A stretch of 64,000 nucleotides of DNA from Turritopsis dohrnii (GCA_027922465.2 BQMF02000032.1:1178001-1242000), one strand, 5' to 3'; counted from the stretch's first letter, positions 1 to 11,853 are shown. Numbers and translations: made by a program. Notes: generated by a model not told the origin, from the sequence alone.

Positions 1-376
1 AATCTCTGATAACTGTTCGTAGTTCGTGTACGAAAGTATTCACATTTAAATTTTTCCTCCAAACTAATCCTCTAAGTTTGGTCTCAAGAGTTCGTTTATA
101 CTCTGTCCCTGCAAATTTCTCTTTCAACAAATTTTTCAATGTATCATACGTAACTGTGTTGTCCGATAAAATCGTTTCGGATACCAGTGAAAATGCTACT
201 GAATCAGTGCAGCAAAGTAGAAAATCTTTATACTTATCATTCTTAACGCCCGTTGCACGCAACATTGCTTCAAATCGCTGAATCCACAACGTAAAACTAA
301 CTTCATTATCACCACAAAATTTCGGTATGTTAGGAATCCTCGAACCAGCAGCCATACCCAAAATTTCAAACGACAT
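1..376 (-). CDS. Gag-like N-terminus of an LTR retrotransposon, partial
   Basis: An open minus-strand frame starts with ATG at 376-374 and runs off the left edge (about 125 codons, no stop). After a short leader (MSFEILGMAAGSRIP) comes IPKFCGDNEVSFTLWIQRFE, the pattern of retrotransposon Gag proteins (PxFxG, then W, then RFE). A mid-domain Y-x(2)-LKNLLKEKF helix follows. Gag would package element RNA in cytoplasmic particles. No zinc knuckle or polymerase is inside the window. Seen: the frame and motif order. Inferred: Ty3/Gypsy- or BEL-type origin. The frame is intact as far as visible, so the element could be young. Confidence 0.6.
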   Translation of the reverse strand, partial: MSFEILGMAAGSRIPNIPKFCGDNEVSFTLWIQRFEAMLRATGVKNDKYKDFLLCCTDSVAFSLVSETILSDNTVTYDTLKNLLKEKFAGTEYKRTLETKLRGLVWRKNLNVNTFVHELRTVIRD

Positions 377-516
377 GAGAAATCAACAAATGAATCAAAA
401 CAATTATCTCAAAAAAAAATTTTATGACTTCCTCCAATCATAAAAAAAAAAATCAACTTAACTCCAAAAATTTTCAACACCAATTCACAAATCAATAATA
501 TCAAAACAATCCAAAT

Positions 517-816
517 TCAATCTCGGTAGAACCTCCAATTGTTGTGGGGAAGGAATTCAAGACCTTCTCTTTTGGTGTATTTTCCAGACTGACTAATATC
601 TTTCGAAATCAAATAATAAATAGTCTCAGAGGAAACCCCGACACGACAAATACATTTTAGATGCGTAATTTTGTGACAAACGGTACAATAAGTATTTTTA
701 CTGTTACTACGGACTGTTTTCTTGCATGTTGAACATGTAGGAGACTTTTGTTTGTTACCAGGTATATCACCTGATAAAATCAAACGGAGTGTCATGACTG
801 TGTTAGCATAATACAA
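517..816 (-). pseudogene. PHD-like zinc-finger fragment of a retroelement
   Basis: A minus-strand frame of 99 codons holds a C-x2-C, C-x2-C, H-x2-x-C array (CSTCKKTV then YCTVCHKITHLKC). This resembles the PHD-type finger found in ORFs of some animal non-LTR and other retroelements. It stands alone, with no neighbouring reverse transcriptase in frame. It lies just upstream, on the same strand, of the Gag-like frame and may belong to its leader or to an older insertion. Origin is inference. Confidence 0.35.
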
Positions 817-939
817 AGTTCTCGATTTTGCTAATCTTATCTTTGTGCATGATTATGCATGCGATAGAGCAGCGTAGTACTTTTGTCGATACTCACCCTT
901 TTTGTGCCACACTTTGTAATAATCGCTATGTTTCATCTC

Positions 940-1110
940 TGATGGATGTATTTTTCGATACCATTGGATTGCCCAACTTCAGCAAAAGAAATCGTTTTAT
1001 GTAAAAGGAAACTTAATAAGATATTTTCTGTTCATGGTTTTCCTGAGCGTATTCGAACCGATAACGGCTAAGAATTCAGAAAGCATGATAAAAACAAATA
1101 AAAAAATACA
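940..1110 (+). pseudogene. Retroviral-type integrase core fragment
   Basis: The plus strand reads IFSVHGFPERIRTDNG at about 1022-1069, the motif around the second catalytic aspartate of Ty3/Gypsy integrases (G-x-P-x-R-I-R-T-D-N-G). A TAA follows the motif directly. About 25 upstream codons resemble the preceding core helix. The other catalytic residues and the chromodomain or LTR are not visible. The strand is opposite to the Gag-like frame, so the two are probably separate remnants. Confidence 0.5.
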
Positions 1111-2160
1111 ATCGAGTGATCAGATCAGGACCATTCAATCATCAAGAACGTTCACATACAGTTCTACGCAAGAACATTAACTACAATATGCAGGTATAAA
1201 CTGGGTAAAAAATTTAACCCATTATGTTAGATGTTTAATGCAATCCGATTACGACAACAAGTCAGCGGCATTTGTCTTATGATTCGCACAGTCTTCTTTT
1301 TCTTAAATATTACTGACCAGAAATAAAAATCTAATAGAAATTATAGACGACGACGAAACCCTATTCCAATAGGAATACAAATCAGAACTATATTACTGAA
1401 TGAATTCGAGCCTAATGGGTTCATAACATTAGGGGATTTGTCTGAGGAATAAGGTATTCATTACCTAGACCTAGATAACGATTCATGTAGAATCGGATTA
1501 TAAAGCAGCTCTGAACATGATGACGTTCAAAATCTGTCGGCTGATCTGGATGATCAGTTAACAAAGAATTTTCCCCACATATATATAGAGAGAGAGAGTC
1601 TTTTCTAGATAGCTTTTTCACGCTGATTTCAAAAAATGAAGTCCATTTTTTGGTAACTCCTACAGTTTTTTTGATATCGTTTCTCAGATTCTCAGATTTT
1701 TGGAAATTTTAGCCAAATTCATGAGTTCAGGGATATGTTGAAGCGCTAATATATCCCTGATGAGTTTTAGGAAACGAATATTGAGTCTTTTTAATTGGGC
1801 GTTTTTGCTCTCTTGACTTACCTTATTTGGTGTTTCTTTAAGAAAATTGTCTGATTCATAAGTTCATTTATCACATTCTTGTATTGTTTTTATTCTTTAC
1901 CACTGTCTGGTGGGACAGTTGAGCAAGATCTCAACACTGGGCGAAGAAGGAGTGGCTAATCAGAGAACGTAGGATGTAGAAGAGAAAAACATCATTAACG
2001 AGCGTTTAGTTGACAGAAACAAAATTACTATAGAGATTGTCAGTTTAGTTTGTTTTTGTCTGTGCGGTTCTTGGACAACTCCCCCATGTAGGTAGGAAAA
2101 TACCCTCATCACTTATCATTATTTTTGTTATTATTTTTTTTTATATTTTCTGGTTTACCT
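1111..2160. other. No gene recognised
   Basis: AT-rich sequence with only short frames. A short (AG)n run lies at about 1585-1600. The stretch 1905-2095 is less AT-rich and could be LTR-derived, but no paired copy is in the window. Confidence 0.5.
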
Positions 2161-2163
2161 ATA

Positions 2164-2290
2164 TGGGGGGGGGGGGGGGGGGGGGGGGGGGGCGATTTTC
2201 CGGGGGGCAATTATCTAGGGGGTATTGCTCCGGGGGGCAATTTACTAGGGGGCAATCATCGGGGAGTTTTCCAGGGGGGAATGGATTACC
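2164..2290 (+). repeat. Long G run with GGGGGGCAAT repeats
   Basis: A run of about 28 G is followed by four or five spaced blocks of 5-6 G in the context GGGGGGCAATT. Strongly G-quadruplex-prone on the plus strand. The short frames across it (poly-Gly) are artefacts. Confidence 0.8.
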
Positions 2291-2937
2291 CTGTTACCCT
2301 GTTAATTACATTTTTCCAAGACATTTTCGTTATTTTTTCAAAAACCACTTTCTCATTTTTTACAACAAAAATATACTAGCCGAAAGAGCTTGAAAATGGC
2401 TTTCCATTGATGTAAATATTATTTTGAAATTCGGTATATTCGTTTAAAAAAACAACTTTAAAATTTCCATTTCCAACATTACGAAACACACTGTATAACG
2501 TAACACGTTTTTTTGTTCCTTTGTGTGAGCAAATTTGAGAAGCACTAAAGTATAAACTTTTTATCACTTGCACGAGTTCCTATTTCAGAAGGTCCTTTTG
2601 TGACATAAGGAACATTTTCTGAGGTTCCCTTGGGTCCTTTAGAGATTATTAGAAATGCATGCTTTTTAATGTGAATGAAAAGTCCTTGCAAGACCGATAT
2701 TTAATATCCAAAACGGTCTACGTTGTTCTGTATTCTACTAAATTACAATTACGTGTAAGGAAAACTTTGTTCCGTTGTATGTAAGCCAAAATGTTCCTAT
2801 TTGCGTTTTCACCAGTGGAAAACCTTCAAGAATTTCTGCTGACCACTTTAATTCGGTCTGTCAGGTTCCGCAACTTAGAAATTAAAATCCAACCTTTTGA
2901 TTTGTTGAAAGTCACATGATACCTAATTAAAAAACCT

Positions 2938-2973
2938 GCATAAAACGGATCGCGTTGATCTTCTGATTCACTA
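2938..2973 (+). promoter_or_regulatory. 36-bp conserved block upstream of recombinase copy 1
   Basis: Thirty-six bases beginning GCATAAAACGGATCGCG recur without mismatch at 53975-54010, upstream of recombinase copy 3, although the genes themselves have diverged heavily. In copy 1 it ends 10 bp before the likely ATG. It may be a promoter, a 5' UTR element or part of a recombination site; the sequence alone cannot decide. Confidence 0.5.
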
Positions 2974-2983
2974 ATCGACAAAG

Positions 2984-4668
2984 ATGTTGAAAAGACGTAT
3001 CTTATCAAAAAAGGTGTGGCAAAAAGCTGTTGGAAACGAAAGGAAACCGAAAAGATTATGTTCAAAAGCCAGTAGCAACGGAGTGTACATATGCCCAGTA
3101 AAGTCATGCGAAAGTGAAGGATTTAAAACGTAAAGGGGTTGTAGAAAGCACGTTTATATGAAGCACGGTTGGTTTTACTTTTTTGACGACAAACCTGACG
3201 TTACTACCCTATTCCCAGAAGTAGCAACTCATCTCTTCACTCAAGAAAAATTCAAACGAACGTCTTCAATGCCCACGTTTCCAAAAAACTGTAACATTGG
3301 CAAATCAATCTCTAAATGGTTGCAGAGTCCTGGTGGATGAGGCAAAAGCCTATGTCAAGCAGAACAAATAACAGCGAAAGTACTGAAGTATTCAAATTCT
3401 GTTGTTCGGACGTTTCTTCCTCATGGGAACTGCCGGGATGTGTTTTAGACTATTGCATTGGATCGGTGACGATGCTTTCTGATTTTTTAGACTACCTGAA
3501 GGACCCGTGGAAAATTGGTCGTTCAGGTATTATTGGCCATATGAACGCTATATCTCATACGCTCGATTACAGAAGGAGTAATGCTATCAAATCCGAAAAC
3601 ATATCTGTATTTATCGCGGCCGAAGTATATCTAGACAGAGTGAAAAAGTGCTTAGCAAAGCAATTGAAGATTGAATGGAACACGATTTTAAGTATGGAAT
3701 ATCTTTCAAGTATCAACTGCTGGGCAACGTTTGAAGACATGCAAAATGTAATTCCATTTCATGCTGACAAGTTTTCTCAAATTCTACTTAATGCTAGTTG
3801 TGAGACGGCCGTTGTTCCTGCACACGATTTATCGTTTTGTACTCCCTTCGTTGTAGCAGTGTTATTTTTGATGGTAAAGGCAAGTCGACCGATGTCATAT
3901 CAGTACTTAACTGTTAAAATGGTGCTCGACGTTGGAAATGAAGGCGGAATAATCTATCAAACTAAATTCAAAACAAATGACAAATATGGATTTGACAGTC
4001 TCTTAATTTCAAAGAGAGTTGTTGATATTTTAAATGGATATATAGCTTGTATTAGGACACGATTAAACCCTGTTTGTGACTACCTTTTAGTAACCAGAAA
4101 TGGCACACAGTTCAAGCAACTAAGTGACGTATTTGGTCGAATTGTTTACCAAGCCATTGGAAAATACATAAATTCAACACGATATCGACAAATTATCTAG
4201 ACAGAAAGTATTTCCAAACTAACAGAACAAGAACAAGCCGCTTTATCACGGAATCAAAAACACACATCACATGTAGCAAGAATACACTATCAGAAAATGC
4301 AGTCAGCTGAAGTTGCACGCCAAGGTCAATTTTGTATGCAAAAGTTGATGGCAATCAACGTGGGGGATCATTCGCCGCCAAACATTAGCGCCAACACCAA
4401 AGTTACGGCAGCCGCCATCAACGAAATCAACAAAGATAACAATAATCGAAATGAAGGGAACAAAACCCAAACTTTGGATATCCGTGTTAATTCTGAAGAA
4501 AGAACAAACGGCACTGTTCACAAACGCCAAAATAAAGTCTCGTTTTCCACTGTAATAGATTCGTTTTTATCATATGGCATTAAAAAGTACGGCGCTAGTA
4601 AATGGACGGCAATTTTGCGCGATCCGGATTATTCCTTCCTTAAAGTATACAGATACTTTAAGTATTAA
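2984..4668 (+). pseudogene. Tyrosine recombinase with C2H2-like finger and Myb-like tail, copy 1 (decayed)
   Basis: Same domain order as the intact gene at 62237-64000. A basic leader precedes a C2H2-like finger (YICPVKSCESEGF ... RKHVYMKH), the core at about 3700-4280 (KASRPMSYQYL with box-I Arg; KFKTNDKY with the hairpin Lys; NSTRYRQ as box II; QKHTSHVARIHYQK with third His and nucleophile Tyr), then a Myb-like helix pair (YGIKKYGASKW) near 4570-4640. It is disabled: in-frame TAA at 3131-3133, TGA at 3338-3340, a frameshift near 3390 and TAG at 4198-4200. The box-II catalytic His is Asn here. A tyrosine recombinase would cut and rejoin DNA through a 3'-phosphotyrosine link. No partner gene is recognisable beside it. 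Confidence 0.8.
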
Positions 4669-4906
4669 GAAAAAATCTATTTAACCTTCGAAATAAACTC
4701 AAACATAGTAGATACAACTAATTTCATATCAACTTTATCGTTTTTGCTCTGATCATTAAAGTACTTGGTTTTTACATACAGATGTAAAAAGACCTTCTCT
4801 TTCGAATAACAGTTGCTATACAACCATGTTTTTCAATTTTTTTTTTTTTTTAAATCGATATATTTCCCGCATCTATCAATATGGTTCTTCTTACAGAGAA
4901 AGCGTA

Positions 4907-5225
4907 CACTGACAGTTTTAAAAGTGTCAAATGACACCTTAAAAGGAGTCATTCTACGGTGCCTAAAACGACACCTTTAAAAGAGTCATTATTACTCTTA
5001 AAAGGGAGTCATTCAAGAGAGTCAAGTGATTCTTTCAAGGGAGTCATGATTTAATGACTCCTTTAAGAGAGTCAAAATATGACTCCCTTCGGTGCCTAAA
5101 TTCACACCTTTAAGGGAGTCATAGTATAATGACTCCTTTAAAGGAGTCGTTTTAGGCACCGAAGGGAGTCATCATACTTTGACTCTCTTAAAGGAATCAT
5201 CATACTTTGACTCTCTTAAAGGAGA
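4907..5225. repeat. GAGTC subterminal repeat cluster, outer left
   Basis: Many copies of AAGGGAGTCAT and its inverse AATGACTCCTTTAA, with GGTGCCTAAA spacers. Adjacent copies can pair into short hairpins around TTTAAA. The core TGACTC/GAGTCA is a half palindrome that many bZIP proteins recognise; that role is not shown here. Confidence 0.8.
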
Positions 5226-5376
5226 AATAGAAATAGAGAAATAGAATACAGGAAAGCAACAGCAACATAAACATAATTATAGAAAAGTACATATTTTTTG
5301 AATAACAGCGAACTCATAAATACTTCGACGCATTAAAATAGTACGTGGAACTTAAAAATTGTAACATAAAACGCTT

Positions 5377-5560
5377 CACTGACAGTTTTAGAAGAGTCAT
5401 TGCGACTCTGAAAAGGGAGTCTTTGAGTAATGATAACCTAAAGGAGTAAATCAGATGATACGAAGAGCATCTTAAGGGAGTCATTTTGTTTTTACGGGGT
5501 GTCAATTTCAATTTCCTTAAAATGACCACCTTGAAGGGAGTCATTTTGACTCCTTTAAGT
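5377..5560. repeat. GAGTC subterminal repeat cluster, inner left
   Basis: A second CACTGACAG start followed by AGAGTCATTGCGACTC and several AAGGGAGTCAT units. This is the best partner for the right-hand cluster. Confidence 0.75.
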
Positions 5561-6857
5561 GGTCAGAAGTGATGTAAGTCAAATGAATCTTTATGATTAC
5601 TATTTTTTTTGTTAATTGCCCCCGCAGCGAGCGTAAGCGAGCGAGGAGGCATAGTAGTTTCACGAGATAGGCGAATGTCAGTTTCCGATTTTGTTCATCA
5701 TCATCATCATCATCATCCTCCAACTTTCGTGTTGACGTTACACGGTGGAATACAATTATTAGCTGACTTTGCTTTTTTCCCGTTTCAAAGCATGGTACTG
5801 TAAGTGGGAGAGACAGAATGTTTTTTCGTATCTCTTTCCTAATTTATTATTATATTATACTATGTTATTTAGGAAGATCGTATGCTAAAATTGCTTAGAC
5901 ATTTTTCGTGTTACTTTTGTGTTGTTTTAGTGAAGTGAACGACAAGGATTTTGAAGCACAGCTTGATATCCGAAATTTTGCCAACCATACATTTTATTTT
6001 TGTATATATTTTAACTCTAAATTTTTCTTTCAATAATTTCGTTTAATGCACTGATTTTTGGCGGATCTTTCCTTCAAAAGATTTTAATTGGATTTCTGTG
6101 TATACAAGAAAGCCATATTACAAATTGTCGTTCTTCGTGTTTTTCTTCTTTGACTGTCTTCCAAACCTAGTGTGATCATGATCAATAAAACCTATATATT
6201 TTTTTCTTGTTTTTTTTATGTAACCTTTGGCTATTTTTTGTTTTAAATCAAAGTTTGGATTTTTTGCTTTAATTTTTTTTTGAAAAAGTTTTTTTTTTTT
6301 TTTGGCTCTTACAGAATGTTTTTAACAAATCTTATTTTAATTATAAAAATTATAAAATATGTATCCATGGTTTCAATTCACACATTTCTCTTGTTTGCAG
6401 CAAATACTTTCTAATATTACTTGTTAAGCCTTATTTACACTTTTTGAAAGGTATATTAGCATCAGTGTAACTTAGGCCTAAGAGATAACAAAAAGTAACA
6501 AAGTTTTGTGCATATTTTCATCTGTTTAAGTGTAGATTATTTGGGTTGCATATTGCAAGTTGGTTTTGAAATGCCAAAAACTGATTTTGTCGAAATATTT
6601 AAGCATATAACTTTGCCTCATATCAGGTCCCAAATCAACCCAAACAGTTTTTTTTTCGGCCAAAAACTTGTTTTCGTTTCCGCTGTTAATGTATAGCTTG
6701 CTGTCTGTATAAATTGGAATGCTTGAGCGTGGGGGCATTTTTAGCTAAAGCTACATGCTAGTTATAACATTAGTGATAATTTTTTCTATAGAAATTTATT
6801 ACGAAGTTTTCCTGTCAATTTGACTGTTCGTATCAAACAGTTAATTACAAATGGCTC

Positions 6858-7063
6858 ATGAAACATTTATGGAACCTTCACTCAATACAGGCTAATTTCG
6901 TTGTGCAATGTAATATTTCTGGATGTCTGTCAAAAGTCAAAAGAGCTTTGGAAGACACATACAAACAATTCAATGATAAATTCTTGGGGGAGTATGTGAC
7001 ATCTCAAGCGGTCAAATCAGAAGAGAGTGGACCTAGTGCGGAAAATTTTTTCTCTGAAGATTG
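6858..7063 (+). CDS. Possible C2H2-finger exon upstream of the SAMD3-like gene
   Basis: A 68-codon frame (MKHLWNLHSIQANFVVQC-NISGC) resembles the start of a C-x4-C finger after a H-x3-H pair, but the second His pair is not clear. C2H2 exons often precede SAMD3-like coding regions in animal genomes. I could not find a splice that joins it in frame to the next exon at 7215. It may be a broken 5' exon or an independent remnant. Confidence 0.35.
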
Positions 7064-7214
7064 ATGCAAGCGTCAGTATCTGTATTATATAACCCTGGGC
7101 TAGAATTGTATGTGGTCTATTTTCTTGAAACAAGGTTAAAAATTGTTTTTTTTGTGATTGATATTCTAAATTACTGTCTTACTATCAATTGTATTTCATA
7201 GAAAATAAATAGAA

Positions 7215-9169
7215 ATGAGTTACGTATTTGATCAACCTAAAAAGTATCTTGTGAAGTATCAGAATCTTTGTAAAATTGTTAGTGTTATTGACGCAGGAGA
7301 GTTGGTTGACGCAATTCAAGCTGCCTTCCTTGGATGTCCAGTTGCTTTACCAGCTTCATTCTTGCTGCAGTATTGGCACTCAGAATTTGAACACTATGTT
7401 GACTTGGATTTGAGTGATAAAGAATCTGTTGTCAGTTCCAGTCGTTTGCGTGTTCTGGATTTAAATCCATCATTATCGTCATCTGCACTATTGTTGCTAT
7501 CTACAGAACAGAATGATATAGCGTTTGCGGAAACAACTGCATTTGACGAAACACCAGACATCAATGAACCAACCACTAACAATGAGGATGTCTCTGCTTG
7601 TTTAAGCCTGGTTGACGATAGATGCAATCCTAATCAACCAATTTGGCCGAATCCTTTTGTACTAAGAGATTCTGTTCTTCCCCCTATGCTTTTGGAAAAA
7701 TTAGACAGAAAAATTGATTTGAACTCTAGCTTGTTTTCCTGTGTCTTTGATGAGTGTTCAAAAGTGACATAGTAAGTTTTTTTAAAAAAAAACTGGAACC
7801 TTGTAATTTTGTAATTTTCTCCGATAAAATATGAAGAAATTGGAATGTCATTCGTTTTGCTACTTACTTTTTAGCTTCACTAAATCGTGGCAGTACGACG
7901 AGATGGTACACTCCATACTGTCAAGATGGAAATATTTGATGCGTCGTTACCCTACTGAACGCGATTCAAAGGTTAGTTCAGTTGTCTATTGTGTTATGCC
8001 TAGTAGAACCCTTATTTCTTCATTTATTTGTTAAATCTGCCTTTCTAGTGGGATCTGAAGAAGAAACTAAGAAATTTTTTCAAAAATACGAGAAAAAGAA
8101 AATGTGGACAAGTTCCCGACGAACATAAAAAAAGGAAAGTCTTAGAACAAAAGAAAACAGTCCAGACTTCCAATGTTTTCTTGCCGAGCATGCAAGATGG
8201 AGAAGATGAGCGAACTATAGCATTGCACACACAGAAAATGAAGGAGCAATTTGCTGTCCATTCATACAAAAGAAAACTAAGTATAATTGACACTGGAATG
8301 GAAAAAACATTCGCTAAGAGAAGAGAAATAATTACCTCTGGTGAATTTGGAGTGGCAGAGATAATCGATGAATTTCCATTCTTAGGAGAGGGATTGCAAG
8401 TAAGTCTAGTCTCTTATTTTAGTTTTCTTTTGTCAAAAAGGAAATATTGGTATTTTCACAGCATTGATTCTATGGATATATTACTTCTTTTTGTGTTTCT
8501 CAGCTACTTAACGGATTAGAGCGAACAACGGACATTTCACTGGGAAAAAATTGGAATAGCTTTTTCCGAAAAATGGCACCTGCTATGTTGAAATGCAAGG
8601 CACCAAAGTCTGCTCGTGTCGATTACTTGGAGTCGTATATTCAACAAATTGCAGTCGGAGATGAAAGTTAGTTTTTTATTGTTTTAAAGCATTCTTTGAA
8701 TTTTAGCAGCATGACAGCCTAAATGTTTCCACACGCTAATTATTGGTGATTTAAATGGATCATTGTTTCAGATGTCGTGCCCTATTCTTTTGTCGTCGTT
8801 ACTTCGGGAAGATGCTTCAACGATGTTCCAGAAGTTTAGAGCAAAAATTCATCCACGAATTGTTTGCAAAAAAGATGTAAACACATTGCTAGAAATTATA
8901 ATTGCTGACGATTTTGATGTCATTGTCGACAATGTTAAAGTTGGGCATGCAGACGATTTTATGTCAGCAATAATACTGTTCTTTGGTACCTTTTATGTTT
9001 ATAACTTAGCGTGCCCGAAATCTATTATTGGAACATTACTTTTTATTCAAAAAGAAGTACTTAGAATTCACGATGTGACACAACCTGTTGCTAAAGTAAC
9101 AAGAGCCAGATGGCGCAAAAAAATTGCCATAAAAAAAATAGTTAGTGTAAAGAGGTCTTATCGAATGTA
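7215..9169 (+). CDS. SAMD3-like multicopy protein of unknown function (5 exons, frame break before the last)
   Basis: Exons 7215-7770, 7875-7971, 8049-8399 and 8504-8666 join in frame at GT-AG sites, giving about 389 residues. The last exon, 8772-9169, carries the recognisable C-terminus but in a frame one base off the splice phase, so there is an indel or an unseen splice. Motifs run in the order of the uncharacterised animal family often called sterile-alpha-motif-domain-3-like: WPNPFVLRDSVLPPML, then YDEMVHSILSRW, a basic WDLKKKLRNFFKNTRKRK stretch (possible nuclear signal), and FGTFYVYNLACPKSI near the end. No catalytic motif is visible. It sits inside the inverted GAGTC repeats and is probably carried by that element. 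Family recognition is from memory of its pattern; function unknown. Confidence 0.6.
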
Positions 9170-9860
9170 AATGGGGTCTTATTAAGAAACGCCACCAGCA
9201 AATAATTTTCAAGACAAAGAAATGTACATACATGAGTCGAATTTTTTCAAGAAATTATAAGAATTATAAGAACTTATGTGTAAAAAACGCGTCTGCTTCG
9301 AAAAAAATTAAAAACAATAACAAAGATTCCATGGACTCAAGAAACCTTCCCAAAAACTGTGATCCTTGAAATATTTAATGCAAAATGACGGTTTAGATAG
9401 CTGACAAACTTTAGATGTAATTAAAAAGTTCGTTAGGTTGAACTACCGACGATAAAATCGTACCTTACATCCATATGTTAAGCATTTTTAGTAAAAGTAA
9501 CTACTTACTACTTTTAACTTAAAGCCTTACTACCAAAATATCTCTTTCTTCATGTATTATTAAGCGATGAAATATTAGAAAAATTTATTTTAGAATGTTT
9601 GCTGGATATAACCTTCGAATATTTTTAGACTGCGTTCCTTTGTGAGATTTCATATGATTTTCTGAACGAAATCTGACCGACTGTTAAGCGTAGGCTTAAA
9701 ACTGCCGTTTCGGCCGGAGGAGTAGTAGGAGTAGTAGTAGTAGTAGGAGTCCAAGGGTGTTTTAATACGGTATTCGCTTACGCTGCTACCGTAATAAATC
9801 TTGAACAAAAGTGAAGTTTTTAGTAATTGTATTTAAATTTTGTCTCATTCTTATTTCACA

Positions 9861-9991
9861 GAGATTGCTTGTAAAGTGAAAAATAAAGGGCTTCTTTTGT
9901 CTGATATGATTCTTCGCCTCGTTTCTAATGTTAGCAACTGCAACGTACTTAAAGATGATATTAAAAACATCGTAAAAACATTTTTTATTGA
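9861..9991 (+). CDS. Possible short exon, unknown
   Basis: An open 131-bp stretch (IACKVKNKGLLLSDMILRL...) is bounded by a good acceptor (tatttcacag) and a donor (GAG-gtacta). It could be a 3' exon of the SAMD3-like transcript or chance. No family recognised. Confidence 0.25.
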
Positions 9992-10479
9992 GGTACTATT
10001 TCGTTTGTAAACCTCGTTATTTATCTGTATGTGACGTAAATTTCGAAAAAATATCTTATTTAATCTCCATCTACTTGATTTTTGTTTGTGTTTCGCGTTG
10101 TGAAACTTTCTTCATGTTTTTCTTCCATTCTTGGTCTACCTTTTATTGAAAAGTGGGAGAGACAATCGAATTATGATATATAAAAATGAAATATTGTATA
10201 TTGTAATTAAAAAACACGCAAAAAATATTTATTGTTAAGAAATATCCAAGTTTGTATATAATGTATTTGCGTTTTCATAAATGTTTTTGCATGTATATAG
10301 TAGTGCTTTTATGGAAAGATCGATACATGATTTCAAGTAAATTGCATTGTTAGTTTTCTTAATTAGCTTGAGATCACCATGAAATCCGGGGGCAAGATAA
10401 GCAAGATGGCCAAGCGTCAATATTATGATACTGGAATGGGAGTAATTTAACATTAACACATTATGCCCGTAAAGGCGTC

Positions 10480-10825
10480 ATTTGATATCAACGCAATGAT
10501 GCTCTGAAGGGAGTCATGGCGGATTGAAGCTCTGAAGGTGATCAAAAAATGAGTCTTGTTTGGGCATTATTTCGAAATGATGCTCAAACAGTAGTCAAGA
10601 AATGAGAATCGTAAGAGAGTCTTTTTCAAATGACTCCCTTTGAACGGTCACGAACGTCGCCATTTTTGAGAACTGAAAGGGAGTCATTAACAGTAATGAG
10701 AAGCCAAAGGGAGTAAAAAAAGATACTTGTAAGGGAGTCAAAATGATTCGCGAAAGGAGTCGCCACAGGCACTCTGAAATGACTTCTCTAGAGTTCTCAT
10801 ATTGACTCTATTAAAATTGTCAGTG
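10480..10825. repeat. GAGTC subterminal repeat cluster, right
   Basis: GGGAGTCAT units in both orientations, running from the ATTATGCCCGTAAAGG region to the terminal AATTGTCAGTG. Inverted relative to the left clusters. Confidence 0.75.
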
Positions 10826-10894
10826 TTGGAGCAGATAAAAAGTGTCTTTTTAAACTAAATCAGAAGTTAGATTTGAAAGAAACTTGGAGGATTG

Positions 10895-11225
10895 AAAAGT
10901 TTATTATTTATTAGGTATTGTTTTACGTGGCTAGCCTCACTCAGTTGCTATTGCATCTGCTTTCCAGGAGGGGCCACGGCTTAGGTTTGAGGATCCGAAA
11001 TATTTGACACTCTCATGAGTGACACAAACCCAATCATGGGCCTGTGCTCTTCTGGATGACCTCCTGCAACACCCGATGTATAATCTACCCAATTTCCCTC
11101 ACATGACATGGGTCGACCCGGCGCTATGGTACATTCATTTGCGCATGGTGAATCGCCGCCAAGGGGAATTGAACCCCGATCTCTCGCATGAATTACGAGA
11201 GTGATAACCACTATACTACGGCGCC
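10895..11225 (-). mobile_element. tRNA-derived SINE 1
   Basis: Read on the minus strand, the head at 11225 starts GGCGCCGTAGTATAGTGG, which contains a pol III A box (TAGTATAGTGG), and is followed about 35 bp on by a B box (GGTTCAATTCC). The anticodon arm is irregular: an oversized stem, and A instead of U at position 33. It therefore looks like a SINE head, not a working tRNA. A 230-bp body follows and ends in an ATT-rich tail. The tail is followed by TTGAAAAGTTT and the head is preceded by TGAAAGTTT, a possible decayed target duplication. Confidence 0.75.
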
Positions 11226-11853
11226 ATGAAAGTTTGAAGTTCATACTCGGAGGAAAACAGTTATAAACAGCAAAAAAAAAAATTTAAAACATTAAAAATT
11301 CATGTTTCTTTCTTGCTGATCAAGCCTCCATTGGGAAGTTTTTGAACGCTCTTGCTCCAGAAAACGAGAAACTCCAAGTTTTTGGTACTCGTAGTGGTTT
11401 GCTTCAGTTTCTCTTGTTGTTTTCCGTTACCTCAAAGTCCTATGAAAGATCTCACAAGTTAATTTGTTCACCGATTTGAACACTTCCAAACAAAGCCTCC
11501 TTTTAATTAGGCTTTCAATTCACTAACATCAACCATATTCTGTAATGATTCAAACCAATTTCAAACACTTCTAAACTTTTTACTTTCTATTTTTCATACC
11601 TCTAAAGAAATCAATAAATTTTCTTTACTTTCCAGCTCAAACATAAACGTAAACCTTCTTCTCTTTGTTTTCACTGAAATTTCGCTACCATTTCGCACTG
11701 AAAAACACAAAACCATGATTTGCCGTAACTGTTTTAATGTTGAAGGTGATGTAAAATTTTCGCGAATAATAAGCCTTTTATATTAACAAATTTATCTTCG
11801 TATCACCAGTTCGTCGTGAATGAAAATGAAGAATTTCGAAAAGAACGTTGTTA
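11226..11853. other. No gene recognised
   Basis: AT-rich sequence between the SINE and the TA-flanked MITE. No coding frame, RNA gene or repeat recognised. Confidence 0.5.

Larger units (their letters stand above)
4907..10825. mobile_element. Putative DNA element with CACTG ends and GAGTC subterminal repeats
   Basis: CACTGACAGTTTTA occurs at 4907 and again at 5377, and its inverse (TAAAATTGTCAGTG) ends at 10825. Each end leads into dense GAGTCAT/ATGACTC repeats pointing in both directions. The 5377 start matches the right end better over the next 20 bases and is flanked by TT on both sides, a possible 2-bp target duplication. CACTG termini with subterminal repeat clusters are typical of the CACTA/EnSpm superfamily, but no TNP2-type transposase is seen. 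The interior holds the SAMD3-like gene (7215-9169) and AT-rich filler: 5560-6850 contains a (TCA)n run at about 5695-5716, and 9170-10470 contains a (GTA)n run near 9720. The extra left end could be a duplicated terminus. Confidence 0.55.

Noticed and set aside
5541..5803. Poly-Asp / poly-His frames
   Set aside because: Translations of a (TCA)n microsatellite.
11153..11225. Genuine tRNA-Glu gene
   Set aside because: The A and B boxes are present but the anticodon arm is oversized and lacks U33; a SINE body follows directly.
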